Source of the DNA: Methylobacterium sp. Leaf108
GTDB lineage: Bacteria > Pseudomonadota > Alphaproteobacteria > Rhizobiales > Beijerinckiaceae
NCBI RefSeq assembly: GCF_001423265.1
Contig: NZ_LMND01000012.1
Coordinates: forward strand, 441,501 to 505,500
Length of the DNA: 64,000 nt
Reading direction: 5' to 3'
The notes under the pieces were generated by a model. The model made no database searches and was not told the DNA's origin. It saw nothing but the letters and a program-made list of their open reading frames with translations. This document shows, piece after piece, positions 46,271 to 54,665 of this stretch (positions within the stretch are counted from its first letter, which is position 1; each line of letters begins with the position of its first letter). The translations under genes and the position numbers were made by a program.

Positions 46271-48589
46271 TCAGAAGTCGAAGGATGCGGACAGGATGAA
46301 CGTGCGGGGCGCCCCCACCGCGAGGAAGCCGCGGGCGGCCGACGCCCAGTACGAATCGTCGAGGAGGTTCTCGACGATGGCGCGGACGACGACGGGCTTG
46401 CCGTTCACGCCCTCGAAGACGTAGCGCAGGCCGGCGTCGAAGCGGGTCCAGTCCGGCACCGACTGCGTGTTGGCCTGGTTGTAGAACTGGCCGCTCGTGT
46501 AGATCGCCCGGCCGGTCAGCGTCAGCCCCGGCGCCAGCCACGGCGGCAGGTCGTACTCGCCGTAGAGGTTGAACGCGGTGTCGGGGACGCCGGGCGCGGC
46601 ATTCCCGTCGAACTGGCGCCCCAGGGTGTTGACGAGCTTGGCGTCGATGAGGGTGACGCCGCCGAGCAGCCGCACGCCGGCGAAGGGCTCGCCGAACACA
46701 TTGAACTCGATGCCGCGGTTGCGCTGGAGGCCGCTGACGGAGAACCGCCTGGTGGTGGGATCGGTGAAGGCGCTCGGCTGCTCGATCTCGAACAGCGACG
46801 CCGTGACCGCGACGGTGCCGAAATCGTACTTGGCGCCGACCTCCTTCTGCATGTTCACCGTGGGGGCGAAGATCTCGTTGGCGTTGACGGCCACGGTCGG
46901 TGCGGTCGCCCCCGGCACCAGGGCCTCGATATAGTTGCCGTAGAACGACAGCGCGTCGAAGGGGCTGAAGACGACGGCGATGGCCGGAGTGATCTTGCCC
47001 TCCTTGTATTGCGACGTCGGCGACCCCTGGGTCGGGCCCGGGAGCGCCACGAAGCCGTTCTGGTCGATCTCCTGGTAGCGCCCGCCCAGCGTCAGCAGGA
47101 AGCGGTCGCCCGCGAGGGAGAGGGTATCGGCGATGGCCACGCTGCGCGCGGTGAGGTCGGCGAAAATGGGCTGTCCGCCCGAGCGAGGGAATCCGATCGT
47201 CGGGACGGAGCCAGACGGCAGGTAGACCGGGTCGTAGATGTTGGTCTGGTAGCTGGGGAGCCGCGGTGCGGTGTAGCCGCGCGAGAAATTGCCGTTGTAG
47301 GCCTCGACGGCCGAGACGTTGAACCGGTGGCCGACGAACCCCGTCTCGAACTGGGAGCGCAGCCCGACTTCGATGCTGCGGCCCTGAAGCTCGGTGGGAG
47401 AGATGGACAGCGTGTTCGTCGCCCGGCCGGTCGGGCTCGTGATCTGATAGAAGGAGGACAGGGAATCCTCGTTGTAGCGGCTGATGCCGCCGGCGGCGTA
47501 GACCGTCGTGTCCGGCAACAGGTCATATTCGACCCGCCCTGCCAACATATTGTACGACGAATCGTAGTACTCGAAGGAATTCGAGGTGTTGCGTCGATTG
47601 TTCGGCGCCCGGGGAATCGCGATATTGGCCGCCGCCGAGTTGAAGAGCGACGACGGTGCCGTGACGTTCTGCTTCGAATGCGTCAGATCGAGCGCGGCGC
47701 GGAAACGGTCGCCACGGTAGTCGAGGCCGACCGCGAGGTTGCTGACCTCGAGAGCGTTCTTGTCGAGCGGTGTCGCGCCGTTGCGGTAGGCGCCGTTGAA
47801 GCGAACGCCCCATTCCTTGAACGCCCCGTAGCGGCGGCCCACGTCGAGATGCGTCCCGACCTGCGCGTCGCTCGTGTAGAAGGTGTTGATCCGCGTCAGC
47901 GGTTCGTCGAAGGCGCGCTTGGGGACGAGATTGATGGTGCCGCCGACCCGGCCGGTCCCGCCGCTCAGGAGCGCGGTCGGACCCTTGAGGATCTCGACCC
48001 GCTCGATGCCCTCGAGCTGCGTGCGGCGCGGATTGGCGATGTAGAACAGGCCGTCGAAGGCGGTATCGAGGTTGGTGACCGAGAAGCCGCGGATGAAGAA
48101 CGAGTCGCGATCGCTGAACGCCGGAGCGTCGTTGCGGACCGACGGATCGTTGAGCACGACGTCGGACAGCGTCCGGGCCTGCTGATCGCCGATCAGCTTG
48201 TTGGTGTAGCCCGTGACGTTGAAGGGCGTCTTCAGGACCGAGCGATTGCCCAGGAAGCCGACACGGGTTCCGGACCCGACCTGGCCGCCGGCATAGGGGA
48301 CGGGGGGCTGTCCCACGGTGCCGGACGAGGGCGGCTGGCCGCCGACGACGCCGCGGCCCTGGACCTGCCCCTCGACGCGCAGCTCTTCGAGCGTCACCGC
48401 GTCCGCACCCTGCGCGCCGAGCTGGACGTAGCGCGGATTGACCGGAGCGATCGTCGAGGCGTCGACCCGTCGGAGGGTCGGGCCGGCACCGCCGCCTGCG
48501 ACCGCCGCCTGGGTCATCACCCCCATGGACACGCCGGCGAGGGCGACCCACGCCGTCCGCCTGTATGATCCACGTACGCACAACGCCAT
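46271..48589 (-). CDS. TonB-dependent siderophore/metallophore receptor
   Basis: A 772-residue outer-membrane receptor of the siderophore type. The signal peptide spans residues 1-32 (ending AAVAGG). The plug domain has the FFIRGFSVTNLDTAFDGL and GIERVEILKGPTALLSG motifs and GTGRVGGTINLVPKRA. The 22-stranded barrel ends with the C-terminal Phe (ILSASFDF). No N-terminal STN signalling domain precedes the plug; residues 33-100 are a Gly/Pro-rich spacer. It is transcribed away from the metallophore operon and with the PepSY gene. The start MALCVRG at 48589 begins the signal peptide; the frame upstream of it is not homologous. Confidence 0.94.
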   Translation of the reverse strand: MALCVRGSYRRTAWVALAGVSMGVMTQAAVAGGGAGPTLRRVDASTIAPVNPRYVQLGAQGADAVTLEELRVEGQVQGRGVVGGQPPSSGTVGQPPVPYAGGQVGSGTRVGFLGNRSVLKTPFNVTGYTNKLIGDQQARTLSDVVLNDPSVRNDAPAFSDRDSFFIRGFSVTNLDTAFDGLFYIANPRRTQLEGIERVEILKGPTALLSGGTGRVGGTINLVPKRAFDEPLTRINTFYTSDAQVGTHLDVGRRYGAFKEWGVRFNGAYRNGATPLDKNALEVSNLAVGLDYRGDRFRAALDLTHSKQNVTAPSSLFNSAAANIAIPRAPNNRRNTSNSFEYYDSSYNMLAGRVEYDLLPDTTVYAAGGISRYNEDSLSSFYQITSPTGRATNTLSISPTELQGRSIEVGLRSQFETGFVGHRFNVSAVEAYNGNFSRGYTAPRLPSYQTNIYDPVYLPSGSVPTIGFPRSGGQPIFADLTARSVAIADTLSLAGDRFLLTLGGRYQEIDQNGFVALPGPTQGSPTSQYKEGKITPAIAVVFSPFDALSFYGNYIEALVPGATAPTVAVNANEIFAPTVNMQKEVGAKYDFGTVAVTASLFEIEQPSAFTDPTTRRFSVSGLQRNRGIEFNVFGEPFAGVRLLGGVTLIDAKLVNTLGRQFDGNAAPGVPDTAFNLYGEYDLPPWLAPGLTLTGRAIYTSGQFYNQANTQSVPDWTRFDAGLRYVFEGVNGKPVVVRAIVENLLDDSYWASAARGFLAVGAPRTFILSASFDF

Positions 48590-49780
48590 GTCAAAACCCC
48601 CGTGATGTGTCCGCCGATCGGCCCGCTGCGCACGATCGCCGGCGCCAGCGAGGCGGCGCTTTTCCAAATTAAGCAACTCCTCCAACAGGTTATATCTATT
48701 CCAGCCTGGCATCGGTCGGCACGGCAAGTCGCTGACCTCCCTCACGAATCGTGCCGTCGTCGACGCCGGATGAGAAATAGAACAGTTATAAGATACATTT
48801 CATTTAGAGGCGCCGTTGCAGGCAAGACACACGCTCGATACGTTATTATGGAAGTATTCTAATCGATAGATGCTTGCAAAGCGCCACGTTTTTCTGGAAC
48901 AAGAGCGTGCCATTCGCGATTGGGCCGTGATGACCCTCGCCCTGCGTGAAGGCGCATCCGAGGACACCGGCCGCCGATGATCGCCGGGCCATGCGGAACC
49001 GCTCGGTGGGCCGAATACGGGAGGCGCCCGACGTCGTGGCGTTGCCGAAACGCGTCGACCGGAAGATTGGGCGCCCGACAAGCACGGCATATGGATCGGA
49101 CAAACGAGCTTCCGAACGATAACCCAAACGTGAAAGCCATCGTAAATGACGCCAGCCGCATTGGTTTGCGATAAAAATGGAAATCGACGAATTCCAATCT
49201 ATCGTTTTTGTCTTGACGTCGTTTCTACGATCGATCATTTCATGCCAAACATCCAATAAATAGTACATGATGCTATCTTAAAATAATATCTATCAATATA
49301 TGATCTCTATATCAGCGATATCAATACCCATATTGGGCGTGCAATAGAGATGATTCGACGGTTTTATTTCTTTCGTTGGATCTTCGCGACGATCGGCATG
49401 GGGAGGAGAATGCCATTGACGAAAACAGGAGGCGCCCGGGTCGTCATCGCGACTTCACGCAACCGCGAATTCGCCGGCGGGGCGATCTCGTACCGGCCGG
49501 TGCGCAGCCCTGCGGCCGCGCGCGAAACGATGGCCCGCCGTGCCGCATCGTCGGAGCGACGTGTCGCTCCGCACCGTCCTGAGGCGATGGAGACGTCGCG
49601 CAGGATGCCGACCGTCGGCCGGTAGACCGTCCGATCCCCTCGCGGCCGTCCTCGGCCGCGCCGCCTGGCAACCCGAGGCCTTCGCCACCCCAAGGCCTCG
49701 CCACCCCAAGGCCTCGCCACCCCAAGGCCTCGCCACCCCAAGGCCTCGCCACCGAAGGCCTTCGCCGAGGATCGATCCTC
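48590..49780. other. Long divergent intergenic region of the metallophore locus
   Basis: About 1.2 kb without a convincing gene between the receptor and the biosynthesis operon. Bases 48650-48870 and 49180-49380 are strikingly AT-rich for this genome. Minus-strand frames at 48846-49268 and 48859-49197 and a plus-strand frame at 49350-49625 have no family I recognise and may be decayed genes. A site near 48847-48863 (core GGAAGTATTCTAA) partly resembles the Irr-type TTAGAA-N3-TTCTAA arrangement; this is weak. Promoters for both directions and the metal-responsive control should lie here. Confidence 0.5.
49687..49766. repeat. 16-bp tandem repeat in the leader of the metallophore operon
   Basis: The unit ACCCCAAGGCCTCGCC is repeated four times exactly at 49687-49750, with a diverged fifth copy (ACCGAAGGCCTTCGCC) to 49766. 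The AAGGCC core is part of AGGCCT, a palindrome. The block ends 14 bases before the first biosynthesis gene, so it lies in the 5' leader or promoter region and its copy number could change expression. Confidence 0.9.
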
Positions 49781-51565
49781 ATGCCACCATCGTCCCAGCC
49801 CATTGCCGAGGCGGCGGCCTTTCGCAGTTTCGCGAACGGCTACCTGCGCGAGATCGATCCCGGCATCCGGGTCCGTCATGCCCTGCCGGACAGGCCGCCG
49901 GCAGCCTGCGTGGAATGGAACCTGCGCAGCCAGCGCATCGCGATCCGCGCCGAAATCCGCTCCCCTTCGCTGTGCGGCGCGCAGATCTTCGGCCGCCTCT
50001 GGACCCGTCATCTCCACGAGCCCCGCTGGCGTTCGGTCGCGCCGATGCGCGCGATCCAGGACCTCCTCGGCGAGGCCTATGCGCGCGTGGACGAAGGATC
50101 GGGGGAGACGGCCCGCGGGCGCGAGCTGGAACTGCTCGGGCGCGTGCTCGACAGCTACCGCGAGACCGCCCGCCAGCTCGATCTCGCCCGAGAGGCGACG
50201 GCCGACGACACGAGCTTCATCGGGGCCGACCGCGCGCTGGTTTTCGGACACTGGCTCCACCCGACGCCCAAGAGCAGGCAGGGTCTCGCGTCCTGGCAGG
50301 CGCGAGCCTATGCGCCCGAGGAAGCGGGCACGTTCCAACTCGCCGTCTTCGCCGTCCGTGCGGACCGCGCCCGGCACGATTCGGCAGGGTCCCGCTCCGC
50401 GCCCGAGGTCGCGCTGGAGCTTCTCGGCGCCGATGCGGCCCGGGTGCCGCTGCGGCCGGGCGAGATCGCCGTGCCGATGCATCCGCTCCAGGCCGAGGCC
50501 CTGATGCTGGAGCCGCACGTCGCGACGATGGTCGATGCGGGCGTGCTGAGGCGCCTCGGCGCCTTCGGCCCCCGCTTCACAGCGACCTCCTCGCTCCGGA
50601 CCGTCTACGCGCCGGAGAGCCCCTGGATGGCGAAGTTCTCGCTTCCCGTCACCCTCACCAACTCGCTGCGCGTCAACCGGATCGCCGAACTCGAAGCCGG
50701 CGTCGCCATGGCCCGGCTCATCGCGCGCAGCGGGTTCGCTGCGCGCCATCCCGCCTTCCGGATCCTCTCCGACCCGGCCTATCTCACGCTGCGCTGCCCC
50801 GACCGCGAGGAGAGCGGCTTCGAGACGGTGTTTCGCGAAAACCCGTTCCGCGATGGGGCCGAGCGGGGCGTCGCCACCCTGGCGGCCCTGACCGCCGAGC
50901 CGCTTCCGGGCCGCCCCTCACGGCTCGAGACCCTGCTGCGCCATCTCCGCGACGACGGCACCGCGCCGTCGAAGGCCGCCCGAACCTGGTTCGGCCTCTA
51001 CCTCGATTGCATGCTGGAGCCCGTGGTCGCGCTCTACGACGCGCACGGGATCGCACTGGAGGCGCATCAGCAGAACGCGCTCCTCGACGTCTCCACCGGC
51101 TGGCCGCGCCGGGGCTTCTACCGCGACAACCAGGGCTTCTACCTGTCGGAGTCGGCCCGCCCGCGGCTCCTGCGCCTCGCGCCCGAGACCGCCGCCATCG
51201 CCGGGCTCTATTTCGAGGACGGCGAGGTCCGCCGCCGCCTCGCCTATTATCTCGTGGTCAACCAGATCTTCTCCGTGATCTCCCGGATGGGGCACGACGG
51301 GCCGGTCGGCGAGGATATCCTCGTCGACGACCTCGCCGACCGGTTGGAGGCGATGGCCCGCCGCATGACGGGACATGGCCGGGCCTTCGCCCGCGCGGTG
51401 CTGCAGGGGCCGACCCTCTGCACCAAGGCCAACCTGCGCGTGCGCCTGTCCGATCGCGATGAGCTGGCCTCGGGCGACGGCAGCGGCAACTACATCGACA
51501 TGCCCAACCCGCTCCGCCTGCGCGCGGCGGCTCGGACGGAGGCCGGCCATGCCCTCGCCTCTTGA
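49781..51565 (+). CDS. mllA: NIS synthetase, AsbA-like (IucA/IucC family)
   Basis: A 594-residue NRPS-independent siderophore synthetase. The ATP/citrate-binding motif is FGHWLHPTPKSRQG with Gly156, His157 and Lys164; KFSLPVTLTNSLRV begins near residue 284, and the catalytic-site EAHQQNALLDV near residue 427. The FhuF-like C-domain follows. By analogy with AsbA it would condense citrate with a polyamine such as spermidine. It is the first gene of a tightly overlapping operon (mllA-mllBC-mllDE-mllF). The symbol follows the methylolanthanin cluster as I recall it; asbA would be the petrobactin name. The ATG is 14 bases after a 16-bp tandem repeat. Confidence 0.88.
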   Translation: MPPSSQPIAEAAAFRSFANGYLREIDPGIRVRHALPDRPPAACVEWNLRSQRIAIRAEIRSPSLCGAQIFGRLWTRHLHEPRWRSVAPMRAIQDLLGEAYARVDEGSGETARGRELELLGRVLDSYRETARQLDLAREATADDTSFIGADRALVFGHWLHPTPKSRQGLASWQARAYAPEEAGTFQLAVFAVRADRARHDSAGSRSAPEVALELLGADAARVPLRPGEIAVPMHPLQAEALMLEPHVATMVDAGVLRRLGAFGPRFTATSSLRTVYAPESPWMAKFSLPVTLTNSLRVNRIAELEAGVAMARLIARSGFAARHPAFRILSDPAYLTLRCPDREESGFETVFRENPFRDGAERGVATLAALTAEPLPGRPSRLETLLRHLRDDGTAPSKAARTWFGLYLDCMLEPVVALYDAHGIALEAHQQNALLDVSTGWPRRGFYRDNQGFYLSESARPRLLRLAPETAAIAGLYFEDGEVRRRLAYYLVVNQIFSVISRMGHDGPVGEDILVDDLADRLEAMARRMTGHGRAFARAVLQGPTLCTKANLRVRLSDRDELASGDGSGNYIDMPNPLRLRAAARTEAGHALAS

Positions 51566-54500
51566 GACGGCATGCGCGCGCGATGAGCGCGTCCTTCGGA
51601 CGGTTTGCGCGCGTGATGAACGCGTCGTGCGGACGATTTGCGCGCCCGATGAGCGCGTCGTGCGGACGGCTTGCGCGCCCGAGCTGCGCGTCCTGCGGCA
51701 GCTGGCGGAAGCGATCCTGTTCGAAGGGCTCGGCGAGCATGACACCGCCCGCGACGAAACCTCAGGACGGCTGGCCTCAGGACAACTGACTTGGCGCGCC
51801 GGCGGGCGCCGCTTCCGCGCCACCGGCGCGATCGGCCCGTTCGGGCGCCCCCGCCTCGATCCGTCGACCCTCGAGACGGCCGAGGCCGGGGGAGCGTGGC
51901 GCCCGGCCGACCTCGCGGCACTCGTGGACGCCCTGCCGGCGCCCCCCGAGCGCCGGGAACGCCTGCTCGCCGAGTTGCGCCAGACGGTGGAACTCTGCCG
52001 CTGGAACGCCGAGACCCTGTCCCCGCCGGACCGCCGCGCCCTCCCCTTCGCGACCCTCGACGGCGCCGTCTGGGAGGGACACCCCTACCATCCCTGCTTC
52101 AAGGCACGCACCGGGTTCACCCTGGCGGACCATCGCCGCTACGGCCCCGAATGCGCCGAGCCGTTCCGGCTCGAATGGCTGGCCGTGCGCAAGGATGCGA
52201 TCGCCCTCTCGCTGCCGGGCGCGCAGGCCGGGTTCCACAGCGCCGAACTCGGCCCGGACTGGGACGTGCTGGAGCGGCGCCTCGTCGAGGCCGGCCATGC
52301 GTTCGACACCCACGCCCTCCTGCCCGTCCATCCCTGGCAGATGCGCCACCTCGAAGAGGGACCGCTGCGGCCGTGGCTGGCGGAGGGCCGCGCCATCGCG
52401 CTGGGCGTCGCCGGGCCGCGCTACCGCGCCAGCCAGTCCCTGCGCACGCTGCACAATCTCGACGACCCGCGCGCGGGCAGCGTGAAGCTCGCCCTGAGCG
52501 TCGTCAGCACGTCGAGCCTTCGTACCCTGGACCCGCGTTTCGTGCTCACCGCCCCCGCCCTCTCGGCGTGGCTGGCGGGGATCGTCGCGGGCGATCCATT
52601 GCTGCGCGGCCGCTACCGGATGGACGTCCTGCGCGAATACGCGGCCGCGCTCGTCGACCGGGACGGACCGTTCGCGGGCCGGCTCGCCGCGATCTGGCGC
52701 GAGAGCGTCGCGCTGTCGCCCGGCGAGGCCGCCCTGCCCTTCAACGTCCTGGCGACGCGCGAGCCGGATGGCACCGCCTTCGTCGCCCCCTGGCTCGCGC
52801 GCTACGGCCTGCGGGCGTGGCTCGACCGATGGGTCGAGGTCGCGGTGCTGCCGGTCTGGCATCTTCTGGTGGCCCACGGGGTCGCGCTGGAAGCTCACGG
52901 CCAGAACATGATCCTGGTGCATCGCGACGGCTGGCCGGAACGAGTGATCCTGCGCGACTTCCACGAGAGCGCGGAATACGGGGCCGATTTCGTATCGGAT
53001 CCCGCCCGCGTGCCGGATTTCGGCGCCATCGATGCCGCCCATGCCGGTCCGGTGGACGATCGCTTCCACGCCATGCGCTCGCCCGCCGTCCTCGGCGAAC
53101 TCGTCACCGACAGCCTGTTCGTCTTCAACCTCTGCGAGGTCACCGATCTCGTCCATCGCACGCATGGGCTCGACGAGACGGATTTCTGGCGACGCCTCGG
53201 CCACCGCCTGAAGCGCCATGCGGCCGAGCACGGGCTGGAGGACCGGCTGGCCCGGCTCGCCATCGACGCCCCGCGGCTGCGGGTCGAGGCGCTGCTCTCG
53301 CGAAAGCTCGGCCTCGACGAGGAACGGTGCAGCCGCCTCGTGCCCAACGCCCTCTTCCCCTCCCCCAGCGATTCCTCGGGACACCCCATGATCGAGATCG
53401 ACGGACGCAACGTCGGTGCGGACGAGATGGATGCCGCCATCCGGCGCATCGCAGAACAGGCGCGCCTGTGCGGCGGCGGCGAGCGCATCGCCGCGCGCTT
53501 TCGCGACACCGCCGAGGGCCTCGCGCTCATCCTCGCCGCGCGCCGCATCGGCGTCACGCTGCTGCCGATCCACCCGGCCGTGCCTGACGAAGGCGCGCGG
53601 CGGCTCGCCGAGCGCGCCGGCTGCCACCGCCTGTTCCTCGACACGCTGGACGGCGAGGTTTTGGGCGGTGCCCCGCCGCCGGTTCCGGGCGAGGGCCGGC
53701 TCCTCCAGATGAGCTCCGGCACCACGGGCGAACCCAAGTGCATCGCCCGCCCCTGGAGTGCGGTGGAGCGCGAGATCGAGAGCTACGTCGCGGCCTTCAC
53801 CGAGCCGGACGGGATGACCCCGGTCGTCGCCTGCCCGATCACCCATTCCTACGGGCTGATCTGCGGGCTCCTCGTCGGCCTGCGCCGCGGCCGCGCGCCG
53901 GTGGTGGTGGACACCACCAACCCGAAATACCTCCTGCGCCGCCTGCGCGAGATCGACCGCCCGCTGCTCTACACCTCGCCGGCCATGCTCCACACGCTCG
54001 CCCGGCTGCTGCCCGAGGGCGAGTCCATCCACGCCGCGATGGTCTCGGGCACGCTGCTTCCCGCGCCCTGGTTTTCGGCCATCCGGGCCCGCGTCGTCCA
54101 CCTGTTCCAGCAGTACGGCTGCTCGGAAGCGGGCTGCATCGCCGTCAATCCGGACCTGCGACGGGCAGACGCGATCGGCTACCCGCTGCCCCATCACCGC
54201 GTCCTGGCAGGCGCGAGCGCCGAGGGGCCCGCCGAAATCGTGGTGGAGGGCGAGGACGGCCCGGTCCGCACCGCCGATCTCGGCCACCGGCGGCCCGACG
54301 GCATGCTCGTCTTCGTGTCGCGCATGGACGACACCATCAACGTGTCCGGCCTCAACGTCTATCCCGGCGAGGTCGAGGACGTGGTGATGGCGATGTCCGG
54401 CGTCACCGATGCCGTGGCCTTCGCGCGTCCCGATCCCTTCGCCGGCGAGCGGGTGACGCTCCTGTTCAGCGCCGACGCGCCGGTGCCGCCACGCGCGCTC

Positions 54501-54665
54501 CAGGACTGGTGCCGCCGCTGGCTCGCCGGCCACCAGGTGCCGGTCGAGGCGGTGCAGGTGCGCGCGATCCCCCGTCAGGCCAACGGCAAGATCTCTCGCC
54601 GCGAGGTCGCCGACCGGTACGAAAACGGCCGCCTCGGCGACCTCGTCGCGGAGGCCGTGGCATGA
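51549..54665 (+). CDS. mllBC: Fused NIS synthetase (AsbB-like) and aryl-acid AMP ligase (AsbC-like)
   Basis: A 1038-residue fusion. Residues 8-51 are four 11-residue repeats unique to this copy. Residues 52 to about 600 form an IucA/IucC synthetase (EGHPYHPCFKARTG with His178 and Lys185; EAHGQNMILVHRDG near 448). Residues 614 to 1038 form an ANL adenylating enzyme (P-loop SSGTTGEPK at 722-730; YGCSEAG; catalytic Lys1014 in QANGKISRRE). In petrobactin synthesis AsbB adds the second polyamine arm to citrate and AsbC activates the aryl acid and loads it on AsbD. The ATG at 51549 overlaps mllA by 17 bases; an internal ATG at 53388 marks the domain join. The gene order A-BC-DE-F is known to me from methylotrophic Methylobacterium. 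Confidence 0.9.
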   Translation: MPSPLETACARDERVLRTVCARDERVVRTICAPDERVVRTACAPELRVLRQLAEAILFEGLGEHDTARDETSGRLASGQLTWRAGGRRFRATGAIGPFGRPRLDPSTLETAEAGGAWRPADLAALVDALPAPPERRERLLAELRQTVELCRWNAETLSPPDRRALPFATLDGAVWEGHPYHPCFKARTGFTLADHRRYGPECAEPFRLEWLAVRKDAIALSLPGAQAGFHSAELGPDWDVLERRLVEAGHAFDTHALLPVHPWQMRHLEEGPLRPWLAEGRAIALGVAGPRYRASQSLRTLHNLDDPRAGSVKLALSVVSTSSLRTLDPRFVLTAPALSAWLAGIVAGDPLLRGRYRMDVLREYAAALVDRDGPFAGRLAAIWRESVALSPGEAALPFNVLATREPDGTAFVAPWLARYGLRAWLDRWVEVAVLPVWHLLVAHGVALEAHGQNMILVHRDGWPERVILRDFHESAEYGADFVSDPARVPDFGAIDAAHAGPVDDRFHAMRSPAVLGELVTDSLFVFNLCEVTDLVHRTHGLDETDFWRRLGHRLKRHAAEHGLEDRLARLAIDAPRLRVEALLSRKLGLDEERCSRLVPNALFPSPSDSSGHPMIEIDGRNVGADEMDAAIRRIAEQARLCGGGERIAARFRDTAEGLALILAARRIGVTLLPIHPAVPDEGARRLAERAGCHRLFLDTLDGEVLGGAPPPVPGEGRLLQMSSGTTGEPKCIARPWSAVEREIESYVAAFTEPDGMTPVVACPITHSYGLICGLLVGLRRGRAPVVVDTTNPKYLLRRLREIDRPLLYTSPAMLHTLARLLPEGESIHAAMVSGTLLPAPWFSAIRARVVHLFQQYGCSEAGCIAVNPDLRRADAIGYPLPHHRVLAGASAEGPAEIVVEGEDGPVRTADLGHRRPDGMLVFVSRMDDTINVSGLNVYPGEVEDVVMAMSGVTDAVAFARPDPFAGERVTLLFSADAPVPPRALQDWCRRWLAGHQVPVEAVQVRAIPRQANGKISRREVADRYENGRLGDLVAEAVA
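51570..51701. repeat. 33-bp tandem repeat encoding 11-residue units in mllBC
   Basis: Four consecutive 33-base units (51570-51602, 51603-51635, 51636-51668, 51669-51701) encode ACARDERVLRT, VCARDERVVRT, ICAPDERVVRT and ACAPELRVLRQ. The last unit merges with the synthetase domain. The units retain the reading frame, so copy-number change would only lengthen or shorten the N-terminal extension. Confidence 0.9.

Noticed and set aside
46118..48568. 816-codon plus-strand open frame opposite the TonB receptor
   Set aside because: It mirrors the receptor gene in the opposite strand; composition is Arg/Gly/Asp-rich with no family similarity, as expected from GC-rich DNA.
48846..49268. Minus-strand 140-codon frame in the receptor-operon gap
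   Set aside because: I could not match it to a transposase or any other family, and start signals are weak; it is described only as part of the gap.
49687..49766. CRISPR array
   Set aside because: The units are contiguous 16-base copies without spacers, and no cas genes are present.
51777..54533. 918-codon minus-strand open frame opposite mllBC
   Set aside because: An antisense shadow; the plus-strand protein has catalytic motifs and coupled junctions on both sides.
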